The notes: generated by a model from the sequence alone, not told the origin. Positions 10,598 to 19,295 are shown, numbered from the stretch's first letter. The stretch is 64,000 nucleotides of DNA from Actinopolymorpha rutila (GCF_013407855.1 NZ_JACBZH010000001.1:2604001-2668000); one strand, 5' to 3'. Numbers and translations are program-made.

Positions 10598-11053
10598 ATG
10601 AGCGCTGAAGCCACCGCGTCCCAGTCCGGTTCGACAGCCGGCTCGCCCCCGGGCTCCCTCCGGATTCTCGTCTACTCCGACGACCGGACGACCCGCGACA
10701 AGGTGAGGTTCGGCATCGGCAAGCGGCCCGAACGCGATCTCCCCCCGGTGGAGTTCGTCGAGTGCGCGACGCAGTACGCCGTCCTCAAGGCGCTCGACGC
10801 CGGCGGCATCGACGTCGTCATCCTCGATGGGGAGGCGGTCCCGGCCGGCGGCATGGGCATCGCCCGTCAGCTCAAGGACGAGATCTTCAACTGCCCGCCG
10901 ATCCTGGTGCTCACCGGACGGGTCCAGGACGCCTGGCTGGCCACCTGGTCGCGGGCCGAGGCGGCGGTGCCCTACCCCATCGACCCGGTGGCACTGTGCC
11001 GGGCGACGGTCGCCCTCGCCCGGCAGCGCCTGGCCGCCACGTCCGGTCGATGA
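10598..11053 (+). CDS. Degenerate receiver-domain protein
   Basis: This 151-residue protein is divergent from ctaE and 10 bases before trpD. After a Ser/Gly-rich N-terminus it shows a CheY-like fold: the acidic pair in [14 protein letters not shown], then the candidate phosphoacceptor Asp in [20 protein letters not shown], and [14 protein letters not shown]. The conserved Lys before the last loop is missing; the segment reads AVPYPIDP. There is no output domain. Such degenerate receivers next to cytochrome oxidase genes are widespread in actinobacteria with no established function that I know of. A probable -10 (TAACAT, near 10519) lies upstream. Confidence 0.75.
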   Translation: MSAEATASQSGSTAGSPPGSLRILVYSDDRTTRDKVRFGIGKRPERDLPPVEFVECATQYAVLKALDAGGIDVVILDGEAVPAGGMGIARQLKDEIFNCPPILVLTGRVQDAWLATWSRAEAAVPYPIDPVALCRATVALARQRLAATSGR

Positions 11054-11063
11054 GCCGGCCGTC

Positions 11064-12104
11064 ATGGTGCAGCAGCCGGCCCTGACCTGGTCGCGACTCC
11101 TCGGCCTGCTCCTGCGCGGGGAGGACCTCACCTCCGAGCAGGCGTCCTGGGCGATGGGCGAGATCCTCGACGGGCAGATCACCCCGGTGCAGGTGGCGGG
11201 ATTCGCCGTGGCCCTGCGCCTCAAGGGGGAGACCGTCGACGAGGTCGACGGCATGGTCCGTGCGATGTACGCCCACGCCCGCACGATCGAGGTGCCCGGG
11301 CGCGCGGTCGACGTGGTGGGTACCGGCGGGGACGGTGCGCACACCGTCAACATCTCCACGATGGCCGCCCTGGTCGCCGCCGGTGCGGGTGCCCGGGTGG
11401 CCAAGCACGGCAGTCGCAGCGCCTCGTCCCTGTGTGGTGCGGCCGACCTGCTGGAGTCCCTCGGCATACCGCTGGACCTCCCGCCCGCCCGGGTCGCGGA
11501 GATCGCCTCCGAGGTGGGCATCACGTTCTGCTTCGCCCCCCACTTCCACGCCGCGATGCGCCACGCCGCCCAGACCCGGCGCGAGCTCGGCGTGCCCACG
11601 ACGTTCAACCTCCTCGGGCCGCTGTCCAACCCCGCCCGGCCGCAGGCGCAGGCGGTGGGTGTTGCCGACCCGAGGATGGCGCGGATCGTCGCCGGCGTGT
11701 TCGCCGCGCGCGGCGTGGACGCTTTCGTCTTCCGCGGCGACGACGGGCTGGACGAACTCACCACCACGACCACGTCGTCGGTGTGGGTCGTGCGCGCGGG
11801 CGAGGTGAACGAGGAGAAGCTGGACCCGGCCGACCTGGGGATCGCCCCGGCGCCGGCGGACGCACTGCGCGGTGGCGACGTGACGTTCAACACAGACGTC
11901 TGCCGGCGGGTGCTCGCGGGCGAACGCGGGCCGGTGCGGGACGCGGTGCTCCTGAACGCCGCCGCCGCGCTCGCCGTGCACGAGCCGTCCTCCGAGCCGC
12001 TGCTGGACCGGATCCGCGCGGGCTACGCGCGTGCCGTGGGCTCGGTGGACGAGGGACGGGCCGAGGCGACCCTCAAGCGCTGGGTGGCCGCGGCCCGCAG
12101 TTAG
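11064..12104 (+). CDS. trpD: Anthranilate phosphoribosyltransferase
   Basis: The second step of tryptophan synthesis: it transfers phosphoribose from PRPP to anthranilate. The start ATG 11064 gives 346 residues, the usual length. Family motifs are [17 protein letters not shown] (PRPP-binding glycine loop), [32 protein letters not shown] and [13 protein letters not shown]. The N-terminal helical domain ([15 protein letters not shown]) is complete. It is separated from other trp genes, as in many actinobacteria, and lies 10 bases after the receiver-like gene, so it is probably co-transcribed with it. It is convergent with the RAM-domain gene, with only 6 bases between. Confidence 0.96.
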   Translation: MVQQPALTWSRLLGLLLRGEDLTSEQASWAMGEILDGQITPVQVAGFAVALRLKGETVDEVDGMVRAMYAHARTIEVPGRAVDVVGTGGDGAHTVNISTMAALVAAGAGARVAKHGSRSASSLCGAADLLESLGIPLDLPPARVAEIASEVGITFCFAPHFHAAMRHAAQTRRELGVPTTFNLLGPLSNPARPQAQAVGVADPRMARIVAGVFAARGVDAFVFRGDDGLDELTTTTTSSVWVVRAGEVNEEKLDPADLGIAPAPADALRGGDVTFNTDVCRRVLAGERGPVRDAVLLNAAAALAVHEPSSEPLLDRIRAGYARAVGSVDEGRAEATLKRWVAAARS

Positions 12105-12110
12105 CCCGCC

Positions 12111-12392
12111 CTACTCCGGACTTCCCAGGCTGAACGCCGCCTCCAGGTCGTGCTGGGAGTAGGCACGGAACGCGATGTGGGTCTCGGTGGACAGCACGCC
12201 CGGCACTTTGTTGAGCCGGTCGGCCACGACGTCGGCCACCTGGTCGTGCTCGCGCACGCGGACCAGCGCGATCAGGTCGATGTCACCGGTGACGGAGTAG
12301 ACCTCGCTCACGCCGTCGAGCTCGGCGATCTCCTGGGCCACCTCCGGGATGCGCGCGACATCTGCCTGGACGAACACGATGGCGGTGATCAA
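12111..12392 (-). CDS. Stand-alone Lrp/AsnC ligand-binding (RAM) domain protein
   Basis: A 93-residue protein consisting only of the effector-binding RAM domain of Lrp/AsnC regulators: MITAIVFVQADVARIPEVAQ at the start, EVYSVTGDIDLIALVRV in the middle and FRAYSQHDLEAAFSLG at the end. There is no DNA-binding domain. Small proteins of this type bind amino acids as oligomers and may modify full-length Lrp regulators. Its position between trpD and the DEDDh exonuclease is common in actinobacteria; a link to tryptophan is only inference. Confidence 0.88.
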   Translation of the reverse strand: MITAIVFVQADVARIPEVAQEIAELDGVSEVYSVTGDIDLIALVRVREHDQVADVVADRLNKVPGVLSTETHIAFRAYSQHDLEAAFSLGSPE

Positions 12393-12447
12393 GGTGCCTC
12401 CTCGGGGCGCCTGGGGTCAGGCTGGGATCGGTCGGGGCCGGGCACCT

Positions 12448-14217
12448 TCATCGGGCCGGCCGGTGGGTCGGCCGCAGGCGCCTGCGGTCCTGGCAGGGTA
12501 CGACGTCGTCGCGGGCGGCGTACGCGGTGTCCAGCCACTCGGTGTGGGCCTGTGCGCCTCCGACCGGGCAGCTCCACTCGCCGGCGAGCTCGACCAGGCG
12601 TACGCCCGGTTGCTCCAGCCAGGCGAGGATCCGCTCGGTCTCCTCGGCGGTCGCGGCCGGGGTCGGCGGAGGTGGCGGCTCGACCGTCTCCGCGGTGGTC
12701 ACGATCTCGTCCACGCCGGCGCGCGCGGGCGTGCTGCGGGGAACGACACCGGCGGCGGCCAGCCGGCCGTACCGCACGACGTGTGCCTCCCAGCCACCCT
12801 CCTCGGTGCGCTTCGCGGCGACCAGCTCGGGACAGCGGGCCAGCGCGCTCATCCGCTGGAAGCGCGCCGCGGCGCGGACGAAGGCGGCCATCCGGTCGCG
12901 GTGGACGCTCGCCTCCTCGAATCTCGACTCCACCACCAGCCGGCCGATCCGGCGGGTGGCCGCCTCGATCACGGGGGTGGGATCGGCGGCGACGGCATGC
13001 CGGATGGCGTCGACGTGGGTGGCGTACGTCTGTACGTCGACCGCACCGACGCACGGAGCCACGCACCGGTCCATCTCGGCCAGCGCGCACGCGGAGCCCG
13101 AGCGCGGGGTGCGGGCGAGCCGCTGGGTGCACTGCCGGATGGGAAACGCCTCGTGGATCGCGGCGACGGCCCGCTCGGCCACCCGCCGCGAGCCGAACGG
13201 GCCGAGATAGGTCGCCGCGTCGGCCTTCACCTCACGGACCAGGGACAGCCGCGGGAACGGCTCCACGGTGACCTTGAGCCAGGTCGCGCGCTCGGGGAAC
13301 CGCGAACGGCGGTTGTATCTCGGCTTGTGCACGGCGATCAGGCGCAGCTCGCGTACCTCCGCCTCCAGCGGGGTGGCGCACTCGATGCCGGTCACCTTTG
13401 CCGCGAGGCTCACCATCTCGCCCATCCGCGAGCGGGTCTCCGACGCGGTGAAGTAGGTCCGCACCCGGGTGCGGAGGTCCTTGGACTTGCCGACGTAGAG
13501 CACCCGGCCGCGGTCGTCGGTGAAGACGTAGACCCCCGGCGCGTGCGGCAGCTGGTCGGCGAGGTGGCGCTTGCGGCGCTGGGCGGGGGTGACCCGCGAA
13601 CTGAACGCGGCCAGCTCCTGCAGTGAGTGCACGCCCAGCGGGCCGAGGCGTTCGAACAGCCCGTGCAGCACGTCGACCGTCGCCCGGGCGTCGCCGAGCG
13701 CACGGTGCTGGGGAACGGTGCCGGATCGAAAGAAGCGGGCCAGCGTGGCGAGCTTGCAGTTGGGCGCGTCGTCGCGGGTGAGCACCCGCCGGGCCAGGCG
13801 CGCGGTGTCCAGGACCTCGAACGACGGCCAGGGCCGGCCGTGCTCCTGCGCGGCGGCCCGGAGGAATCCCACGTCGAACGGCGCGTTGTGCGCGACCAGC
13901 ACACAGCCGTGCGCGAATTCCAGGAACGCGGGCAGCGCGGCCCCGAGCGGCGGGGCGGAGGACACCATCGAGTCGGTGATGCCGGTGAGCACGGCGATGA
14001 ACGGCGGGATCGCCGAGCCCGGGTTGACCAGCGTCTGGAACTCCCCGAGCACCTCGCCCGCCCGGACCTTCACCGCACCGATCTCGGTGATCGCTGCCTG
14101 CTGCGGCGAACCCCCGGTGGTCTCCAGGTCGACCACACAGAAGGTCACCTCCCGCAACGGGGTGCCGAGCTCGTCGAAGCTCGCCTGGACGGGCAGGGAA
14201 GGTTCCGCGACGGTCAT
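12448..14217 (-). CDS. DEDDh exonuclease fused to a GIY-YIG (UvrC-like) nuclease
   Basis: A 589-residue two-nuclease fusion. Residues about 20-195 form a DnaQ-like 3'-5' exonuclease: Asp/Glu in FCVVDLETTGG, then VAHNAPFDVGF, and the closing HRALGDARATVD. From about residue 220 comes a GIY-YIG domain: APGVYVFTDDRGRVLYVGKS, with KDLRTRVRTYF, followed by UvrC-like elements (Cys-rich CALAEMDRCVAPCVGAV and FEEASVHRDRMAAF). The C-terminus lacks the UvrC second nuclease, as in Cho-type proteins. It is probably a DNA-repair nuclease; mycobacteria have a homologous fusion. The ATG at 14217 directly follows a TAGCGT element, so it may be leaderless. Confidence 0.92.
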   Translation of the reverse strand: MTVAEPSLPVQASFDELGTPLREVTFCVVDLETTGGSPQQAAITEIGAVKVRAGEVLGEFQTLVNPGSAIPPFIAVLTGITDSMVSSAPPLGAALPAFLEFAHGCVLVAHNAPFDVGFLRAAAQEHGRPWPSFEVLDTARLARRVLTRDDAPNCKLATLARFFRSGTVPQHRALGDARATVDVLHGLFERLGPLGVHSLQELAAFSSRVTPAQRRKRHLADQLPHAPGVYVFTDDRGRVLYVGKSKDLRTRVRTYFTASETRSRMGEMVSLAAKVTGIECATPLEAEVRELRLIAVHKPRYNRRSRFPERATWLKVTVEPFPRLSLVREVKADAATYLGPFGSRRVAERAVAAIHEAFPIRQCTQRLARTPRSGSACALAEMDRCVAPCVGAVDVQTYATHVDAIRHAVAADPTPVIEAATRRIGRLVVESRFEEASVHRDRMAAFVRAAARFQRMSALARCPELVAAKRTEEGGWEAHVVRYGRLAAAGVVPRSTPARAGVDEIVTTAETVEPPPPPTPAATAEETERILAWLEQPGVRLVELAGEWSCPVGGAQAHTEWLDTAYAARDDVVPCQDRRRLRPTHRPAR

Positions 14218-14224
14218 GGGCCAG

Positions 14225-14230
14225 ACGCTA
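14225..14230 (-). promoter_or_regulatory. Probable leaderless -10 element for the DEDDh/GIY-YIG gene
   Basis: TAGCGT on the minus strand lies 7 bases before ATG 14217. There is no Shine-Dalgarno sequence. Confidence 0.5.
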
Positions 14231-14277
14231 CGGGCGGCCACCGACAACCGGACGAAACGACGCGCCCCGCGGTCCGG

Positions 14278-15039
14278 TCAGGCGTGGCCGAGGCGGATCT
14301 TGGACTGGCCGTGCGGCCGCTTCTCCCAGTCGGCCATGAACCGCCCGCGCAGGCCGTGCCGCTGGGCCAGCTTCAGCAGCGTCTCGGTGCGGTAGTAGAA
14401 GTCCTCGCGCAGCACCTGGTGCTCTCGCCCCTCGGTGCGGTCGAAGGTGAAGTCGAAGAACCCGCGCGGTGCAAGGACACGGCCCACGTGGGCGAAGCAC
14501 TCCTCGATCACCGGCAGCGGGGAGTGCGAGAAGACGCTGTGTGCGTGCACGACGTTGAAATAGGCGTCGGGCAGGAACTCGAACCTCAGGTCGCGCACCG
14601 GCGTGAGGTGCGGGACCTTGTTCTGCAGACCGTCCTCGACCAGCGTCTGCTGGGCGGCGATCAGGATGTCGGGGGAGATGTCGAGCCCGTAGTAGTTGCC
14701 GGCGTCGAGGTAGTCGACGAACAGCCGGCCGGCGCGGAGGTTTCCGCAGCCGATCTCGAGCATCCGGTCGCTCGGCCGCAGGCCGTGTTCGACGAGGTAG
14801 TCGAACTGCATCCGGCCCAGGGCCAGCCAGCGCGCGTGGGACTTGCTGCCCACCGCGGCCTCGGCGCTGCGGGACGCGTCGGACTTCATCACCGCCCGGT
14901 AGTAGTCCACGTGGTCGCGGTTGCGCAGGCGCAGCACCGTGTCCCGGGCGAGCCGCCGGGCATAAGGGGGTACTTTCGCCGGGTTTCGCATGGCGTACCG
15001 CAGCTGGTAGAGCAGGTTTTCGCGGTCCTTCGTCGTCAC
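14278..15039 (-). CDS. SAM-dependent class I methyltransferase
   Basis: About 253 residues from GTG 15039 (VTTKDRENLLYQLRYAMRNP); GTG 15057 is also possible and neither has a clear ribosome site. SAM-binding motif I is MLEIGCGNLRAGRLF, followed by YYGLDISPDILIAAQ and VVHAHSVFSHSPLPVIEECF, ending with the catalytic-core region GFFDFTFDRTEG. The N-terminal basic helix region is characteristic of a group often linked to lipid or polysaccharide modification, but the substrate is unknown. It lies upstream of the exonuclease on the same strand with a 60-base gap. Confidence 0.85.
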   Translation of the reverse strand: MTTKDRENLLYQLRYAMRNPAKVPPYARRLARDTVLRLRNRDHVDYYRAVMKSDASRSAEAAVGSKSHARWLALGRMQFDYLVEHGLRPSDRMLEIGCGNLRAGRLFVDYLDAGNYYGLDISPDILIAAQQTLVEDGLQNKVPHLTPVRDLRFEFLPDAYFNVVHAHSVFSHSPLPVIEECFAHVGRVLAPRGFFDFTFDRTEGREHQVLREDFYYRTETLLKLAQRHGLRGRFMADWEKRPHGQSKIRLGHA

Positions 15040-15161
15040 GCTGGCGAAGTTAACCACGCCTGGGCCGAGCGGTCCGAGCCACCTCGCCGTGCGCGCCGCA
15101 CTCCCCGCCTGCTCCCGCCTGCTCCGGGCCTCACTTCCGCCTCTCTGCCTTACTCCGGCCC

Positions 15162-15887
15162 TTACTCCGGCCAGGCCGCGGTCGCGGCCGCGCGCCTTGC
15201 CCACTGCCGAGCTCCCTCGCCGCCGGGTTCCCACCGGGTGCAGAACGCCTCGAGGGCGTGACACCGCGCGAGCATCACCGCCCGGCGGACGGGCCAGTCG
15301 GGCATCGGGCCGCCGTACGCGCCGAAGAACGCACCGAGCAGCGGCGTCCGGTCGGGATGGTGCGTCCGGACGATCCACTCGCACCAGGCCAGGTCCTCGA
15401 CCGCGGACCCGAGGTGGGCGAACTCCCAGTCGAGCACGGCGGTGACGGTGTGCTCGGCGGGGTCGAGGAGCAGGTTGTTCGGCCCGTAGTCACCGTGCAC
15501 CAGGACGTATCCGCCGGGCACTTCCGGAACGTCCGTCGGCCGGTCGGACAGGGGCGGCAGGTCGGAAAGCCGGGCCGGGTCGACCGCGTGGATCTCACGC
15601 AGGGTGTGCCCGCAGGCGGCGAGTACGGCGGCGGCCCGGTCCGGTGACTCGGCCGGCGCGAGGAGCTCCTGGCCGTGGGTTCCGCCCACGAAGCCGGTCG
15701 TCAGCCGGAGATCGCCGGCGTCGACCAGGGGCGGCAGCGGAATCGTGCCGGCCAGCCGGTCGAGCACGACCTGCTCCCGGCGCCGCCGGTCCGGGGCGTC
15801 CGGGCCGGCGTACTCCTTGACCACCACCGCTCCGTCGCCGACGGTGCGGTTGGTGTAACCGTGTGGCAGACGTCGCATGCCGGACAT
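15162..15887 (-). CDS. Aminoglycoside phosphotransferase (APH)-family kinase
   Basis: A 241-residue protein-kinase-like small-molecule phosphotransferase. Seen are AVVVKEYAGPDA (ATP-binding Lys), the catalytic Brenner motif VLVHGDYGPNNLLLD (Asp and Asn) and the metal-binding VTAVLDWEFAHLGSAVEDLAW. The family phosphorylates aminoglycosides, choline, homoserine and many others; nothing here identifies the substrate, and a resistance role should not be assumed. It is divergent from the NYN-domain gene. The 3' end includes a direct repeat of TTACTCCGGCC on the complementary strand. Confidence 0.88.
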   Translation of the reverse strand: MSGMRRLPHGYTNRTVGDGAVVVKEYAGPDAPDRRRREQVVLDRLAGTIPLPPLVDAGDLRLTTGFVGGTHGQELLAPAESPDRAAAVLAACGHTLREIHAVDPARLSDLPPLSDRPTDVPEVPGGYVLVHGDYGPNNLLLDPAEHTVTAVLDWEFAHLGSAVEDLAWCEWIVRTHHPDRTPLLGAFFGAYGGPMPDWPVRRAVMLARCHALEAFCTRWEPGGEGARQWARRAAATAAWPE

Positions 15888-15952
15888 TCTCGCCGACGTG
15901 TTCCGGCCGGGGGCCGCGCCGGGAGTCGGGCCCGAGTCGGCCGGTGCGCCGA

Positions 15953-15958
15953 TACGCT
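15953..15958 (+). promoter_or_regulatory. Probable leaderless -10 element for the NYN gene
   Basis: TACGCT is followed by 7 bases and then GTG 15966, with no Shine-Dalgarno sequence. Confidence 0.55.
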
Positions 15959-15965
15959 CGCAGCC

Positions 15966-17288
15966 GTGAGCAACGGAGCAGCGGCGCCGCAGGACCCGCC
16001 CGACGACCTGGGCCGGCCGCTGCCTGAACCCGTGCGACAGCGCGTCGTCGGGATGGCCTCGGACACCCTCGGCGAGCTGACCGCCGACGAGGTGCCTTCT
16101 GCACTACGGCCGTTCGCCCGGTTCGCTCCGGGCCGGCGCGCCCGGCTGGCCGCTATCCCCATCGCGGCCGCCGTCGACGCCGACGCCGACTTCCGTGCCC
16201 GGGTGGCCGACCGCATCCGGACCCTGGTGCCCGACCTCGCCGCGGCGGTGGCCGAGGGACGCCGCCCGTCCGCGGTCGATCCGATGGACGTGGCCGCCAC
16301 GGCGTACGTCCTGCGACCGCAGGGCTGGGAGAGCGTCGTCGGTGAGGTACTCGACCAGCTCGAGCGCGAGACCGCCTCGCTGGCCGGTGAGCGCGAGTCC
16401 GAGTCGCTCACCCGGTTGCGGGAGCAGGTGGCTGAGGCGCGCGCGGGAGTACGCCAGGAACGCGACCGGCGGCGGCACGAACTCGCCGCGCTCAAGGAGG
16501 AGAACGCCACCCTGCGGCGCACCCTGCGTCAGGCGCGCGAGCGTGCGCGGGTGGCGGAGGAGGAGGCGGCCCGGCAGGCGGAGCTGGCCGCCCGGGCCCG
16601 GGAGGAGGCCGCTGCCGACAGCGCCCGGGCGGACGCCGAGCTGCGCCGCCTGCGAACCCGCATCGCGGACGCGGAGGCCGCGATCGAGGTCAGCCGCCGT
16701 TCCGCACGGGAGGGCCGCGACCTGGCCAGCGTCCGGCTGCGGTTGCTGCTGGACACGTTGGTGGACGCCGCGCAGGGACTGCGCCGCGAGCTCGCACTGC
16801 CGCCCACGCAGTCACGCCCCGCCGACTCGGTGCCGGCCAGGGAGGCGGCGGCCGGTGGCCTGCCGTCCGGTCCGGAGGGTGTCATCCCGCTGGAGACGTT
16901 GCTCACCGTGCCCCAGGTCCACCTGGTCGTCGACGGCTACAACGTGACCAAGACGGCCTGGCCGACCCTTCCGCTGGAGACCCAGCGGACCCGGCTGGTG
17001 ACCGCGCTCGGCGGCGTGGCCGCCCGCACCGGCGCCGAGGTGACCTGCGTCTTCGACGGGGCGAAGCTCGCCGTGCCGCCGCCACTGAACACTCCGAGAG
17101 GCGTGCGCGTCCGGTTCAGCCCGGCCGGGATCAGCGCCGACGACGTGATCCGCCAACTGGTGGCGGCCGAGCCCGAGGGGCGTCCCGTCGTGGTCGTGTC
17201 GAGCGACCGGGAGATCGCGGACGGGGTACGCCGGTCCGGCGCCCGACCGGTCGCCTCGGACGCGTTGGTTCGCCTGCTCGCGCGCTGA
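15966..17288 (+). CDS. Coiled-coil protein with C-terminal NYN (PIN-like) ribonuclease domain
   Basis: A 440-residue protein. The N-terminal third is helical, and a long Arg/Glu/Ala-rich coiled coil runs from about residue 130 to 260 (repeats such as EEEAARQAELAARAREEAA). The C-terminus, from about residue 315, is an NYN domain: VHLVVDGYNVTKTAWPTL carries the first acidic residue of the PIN-like site, followed by VTCVFDGAKL, ISADDVIRQLVAAEP and VVVVSSDREIADGVRRSGA. The pattern matches YacP-like RNases, which in Bacillus are linked to mRNA and rRNA turnover. The fusion to a long coiled coil is widespread in actinobacteria; the target RNA is unknown. Confidence 0.9.
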   Translation: MSNGAAAPQDPPDDLGRPLPEPVRQRVVGMASDTLGELTADEVPSALRPFARFAPGRRARLAAIPIAAAVDADADFRARVADRIRTLVPDLAAAVAEGRRPSAVDPMDVAATAYVLRPQGWESVVGEVLDQLERETASLAGERESESLTRLREQVAEARAGVRQERDRRRHELAALKEENATLRRTLRQARERARVAEEEAARQAELAARAREEAAADSARADAELRRLRTRIADAEAAIEVSRRSAREGRDLASVRLRLLLDTLVDAAQGLRRELALPPTQSRPADSVPAREAAAGGLPSGPEGVIPLETLLTVPQVHLVVDGYNVTKTAWPTLPLETQRTRLVTALGGVAARTGAEVTCVFDGAKLAVPPPLNTPRGVRVRFSPAGISADDVIRQLVAAEPEGRPVVVVSSDREIADGVRRSGARPVASDALVRLLAR

Positions 17289-17453
17289 CCGCGGTGCCGC
17301 TCCGAGGGGCTGCTCCCGGGGCGGCCCGAAAGCTGGTCCGAGGGCACTGTCGGTGGTCGTGTCTAACGTTTCCGCCAACGGCGAGGCCGGACGCGAGACA
17401 GGCGCCATCAGGTGCCGGGCGAACGGCCGCCGAGAAGACGGACGGAGGGCAGC

Positions 17454-17795
17454 ATGCGGATCCATTGCGATCGCTGCGCGGTGCGGGAGCGTCACTGTGA
17501 GGACTGCGTGGTCGCGGTCGTTCTCGGTGGGCCACCCGCGTCGATCGAGCCCGTGGGCGTCGAGCCCGTCGGGCCCGCGCCGGCGGAGGTGGAGCCGGTC
17601 GCGGTCGACGCGGCGTGGCTGGAGGCATCGGGAGTCGCCCCGCCGGAGTTCGGCGAGGTGGGGTTCGATCTTGACGAGGCGGACCGGAAGGCCCTGCGGG
17701 TGCTGGCCGAATCCGGCCTCTGGTCACCGGACCACCCGCCATGGCTGGCCGGGGAGGAAACACCGCACCGGGGCGGTATGTCGGCCGCCCGGTGA
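17454..17795 (+). CDS. Small Cys-rich conserved protein
   Basis: A 113-residue protein from ATG 17454 with GGAGG six bases upstream. The N-terminus MRIHCDRCAVRERHCEDCVV contains two CxxC pairs and could bind zinc or an iron-sulfur cluster. An acidic Pro/Val-rich linker (PVGVEPVGPAPAEVEPVAV) follows, then a short helical part (DLDEADRKALRVLAESGLW). I recognise this as a conserved hypothetical found next to riboswitch-controlled NlpC/P60 genes in actinobacteria, without a known function. A possible -10 (TAACGT, near 17363) precedes it. Confidence 0.75.
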   Translation: MRIHCDRCAVRERHCEDCVVAVVLGGPPASIEPVGVEPVGPAPAEVEPVAVDAAWLEASGVAPPEFGEVGFDLDEADRKALRVLAESGLWSPDHPPWLAGEETPHRGGMSAAR

Positions 17796-17921
17796 CGGTC
17801 CGGACGCGGCCGGAAGCGAGGAGTGTGGAAATCGCCACGATCGGCGGCCACCGCGTGGCGACGTGACCGGTCCCGCGGCGCCCTGTTCCCGTGGGACCCG
17901 CACGGAACGGGTCGGTCGGAT

Positions 17922-17951
17922 TTGAAACCTCCGGGTGCGGTTCACTACAGT
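17922..17951 (+). promoter_or_regulatory. Promoter of the c-di-AMP riboswitch/NlpC transcript
   Basis: TTGAAA at 17922-17927 and TACAGT at 17946-17951 are separated by 18 bases. They sit about 50 bases before the riboswitch, matching an actinobacterial housekeeping sigma promoter. Confidence 0.55.
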
Positions 17952-18005
17952 GCCGCCCGAAGTGTCCGTTCTGCGTAAGTCGGCCACCCGGTCGGCGCGG
18001 GCACC

Positions 18006-18150
18006 CGCTTAATCTCCGACGGCCAGACCGGAGGAGAGCCGGGGACCCAGGTTTCCCGGGGTGAATCGGCGGCCTCGGCGGTCACGTGGACCGGCGGGAC
18101 CACCGTAGGGCGGCTTCCCGGCCCGAACCCGTCAGCTGACCCGGTAGGCG
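18006..18150 (+). ncRNA. ydaO-yuaA (cyclic di-AMP) riboswitch
   Basis: The leader of the NlpC/P60 gene carries the conserved blocks of the c-di-AMP riboswitch in order: CGCTTAATCT at the 5' end, GGGGACCCAGG, then GGGGTGAATCGGCGG, a variable arm, and CGAACCCGTCAGCTGACCCG followed by GTAGGCG. The two ends pair (CGCTTA with TAGGCG) to form the closing stem. In actinobacteria this class controls cell-wall hydrolase genes and ligand binding turns expression off. It fills most of the 380-base gap between the Cys-rich gene and the hydrolase. Confidence 0.9.
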
Positions 18151-18176
18151 TCTGAGGAGAAGGGGCTCACCGCCCG

Positions 18177-19199
18177 ATGTCCAACCGCCGCACCTGCCCA
18201 TCCGGGCGCGCGCTGCTCGCCGTCGGCACCGCTGCTGCCGCGCTCGTCGCCGCGGTTCCTGGGGCCAGTTACGCCGAACCCCGCCGCGACATCGGCCAGG
18301 TTCGCAAGCAGGTCGACGACCTGTACCAGCAGGCCGAGAAGGCCGCCGAGCAGGCGAACGAGCTGAACGACCAGACGAAGGTCATCGACCGCCGCGTCGG
18401 AAAGCTCGACAGCGACGTTGCCCGGCAGCAGAAGCGGCTGGACTCGCTGCGTGGCCAGATCGGCCAGTTCGCCGCCGCCGAATACCGTGCGGGGTCCGTC
18501 GACAGCACGGTGCAGCTCCTGGTCGCCAAGGACCCGAAGGAATACATCGCCCAGATGAGCACCGCGCAGGCGTTCGCGGGCCAGCAGGGCGATCTCCTTC
18601 TGCAGCTGCAGTCGGAGCAGAAGCGCCTGTCCGAGCAGAAGGCGGCCCGGCAGGCGGAGCTGAACCGCCTCCGCGAGGCCCGCGACACCGCGAAGGCCCG
18701 CAAGAAGCAGGCCGATGCCAACGTCGCCGAGGCCAAGTCCGTGCTCAGCCGCCTCACCGCCGCCGAGCGGCGCCGGGTGCAGGCCCGCGAGCAGGCGGCG
18801 AGCCGGCCATCCCGCGGGCAGGAGGAGCGCATACCGCTTCCGTCCGGCAGCGGCCGGGGCGCGACCGCACTCGCGTTCGCCCGTGCCCAGCTGGGCGAGC
18901 CCTACGTCTTCGGTGCCGCGGGTCCGAGCACCTGGGACTGTTCCGGTCTGACGATGATGGCCTGGCGGCAGGCGGGGGTGTCCCTTCCGCACTCCTCCAG
19001 GGCGCAGTACGCCATGTCGGCCAAGGTGTCGCGTTCGCAGCTTCGCCCCGGTGACCTCGTGCTCTTCTACTCCGACATGCACCACATCGGGATCTACGTC
19101 GGAAACGGCATAGTCCTCCACGCTCCCCGCCCGGGCAAGAGCGTCGAATACCTCCCGATGCGCTACATGCCGTACGCCGGTGCGGTGCGACCCGGATAA
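18177..19199 (+). CDS. NlpC/P60 peptidoglycan endopeptidase with coiled coil
   Basis: A 340-residue secreted cell-wall hydrolase of the RipA/CwlO type. It has a signal peptide (LLAVGTAAAALVAAVPGASYA), a long coiled coil (about residues 40-210; IGQVRKQVDDLYQQAEKAAE, then LSEQKAARQAELNRLREARD) and a C-terminal NlpC/P60 domain. The catalytic Cys lies in STWDCSGLTMMAW, His in HHIGIYVGNG and a third polar residue in IVLHAPRPG. It cleaves D-Glu-mesoDap bonds in stem peptides. The coiled coil resembles those that dock to FtsEX, although no ftsEX lies nearby. It is controlled by the c-di-AMP riboswitch directly upstream and ends at a T-rich terminator. Confidence 0.95.
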   Translation: MSNRRTCPSGRALLAVGTAAAALVAAVPGASYAEPRRDIGQVRKQVDDLYQQAEKAAEQANELNDQTKVIDRRVGKLDSDVARQQKRLDSLRGQIGQFAAAEYRAGSVDSTVQLLVAKDPKEYIAQMSTAQAFAGQQGDLLLQLQSEQKRLSEQKAARQAELNRLREARDTAKARKKQADANVAEAKSVLSRLTAAERRRVQAREQAASRPSRGQEERIPLPSGSGRGATALAFARAQLGEPYVFGAAGPSTWDCSGLTMMAWRQAGVSLPHSSRAQYAMSAKVSRSQLRPGDLVLFYSDMHHIGIYVGNGIVLHAPRPGKSVEYLPMRYMPYAGAVRPG

Positions 19200-19237
19200 G
19201 GTCCCGCACAGACCTCGGTCGGCCCAAAGCTGTTCAC

Positions 19238-19280
19238 TCGCCGCCTCTCCTCGTTCGGCGGGATAGGCGGCGACCTTTTT
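19238..19280 (+). terminator. Rho-independent terminator after the NlpC/P60 gene
   Basis: The arms TCGCCGCCT and AGGCGGCGA are followed by CCTTTTT. This is one of few canonical T-tailed terminators in the window. Confidence 0.85.
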
Positions 19281-19283
19281 CCG

Positions 19284-19289
19284 TACGAT
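19284..19289 (+). promoter_or_regulatory. Probable leaderless -10 element
   Basis: TACGAT with 6 bases to GTG 19296, just after the T-run of the preceding terminator; no Shine-Dalgarno sequence. Confidence 0.55.
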
Positions 19290-19295
19290 GCGGAT

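Noticed and set aside
15162..15887. APH-family gene as an antibiotic-resistance gene
   Set aside because: Only the general kinase motifs are present; it sits in a conserved chromosomal block with no mobile element, and the family has many other substrates.
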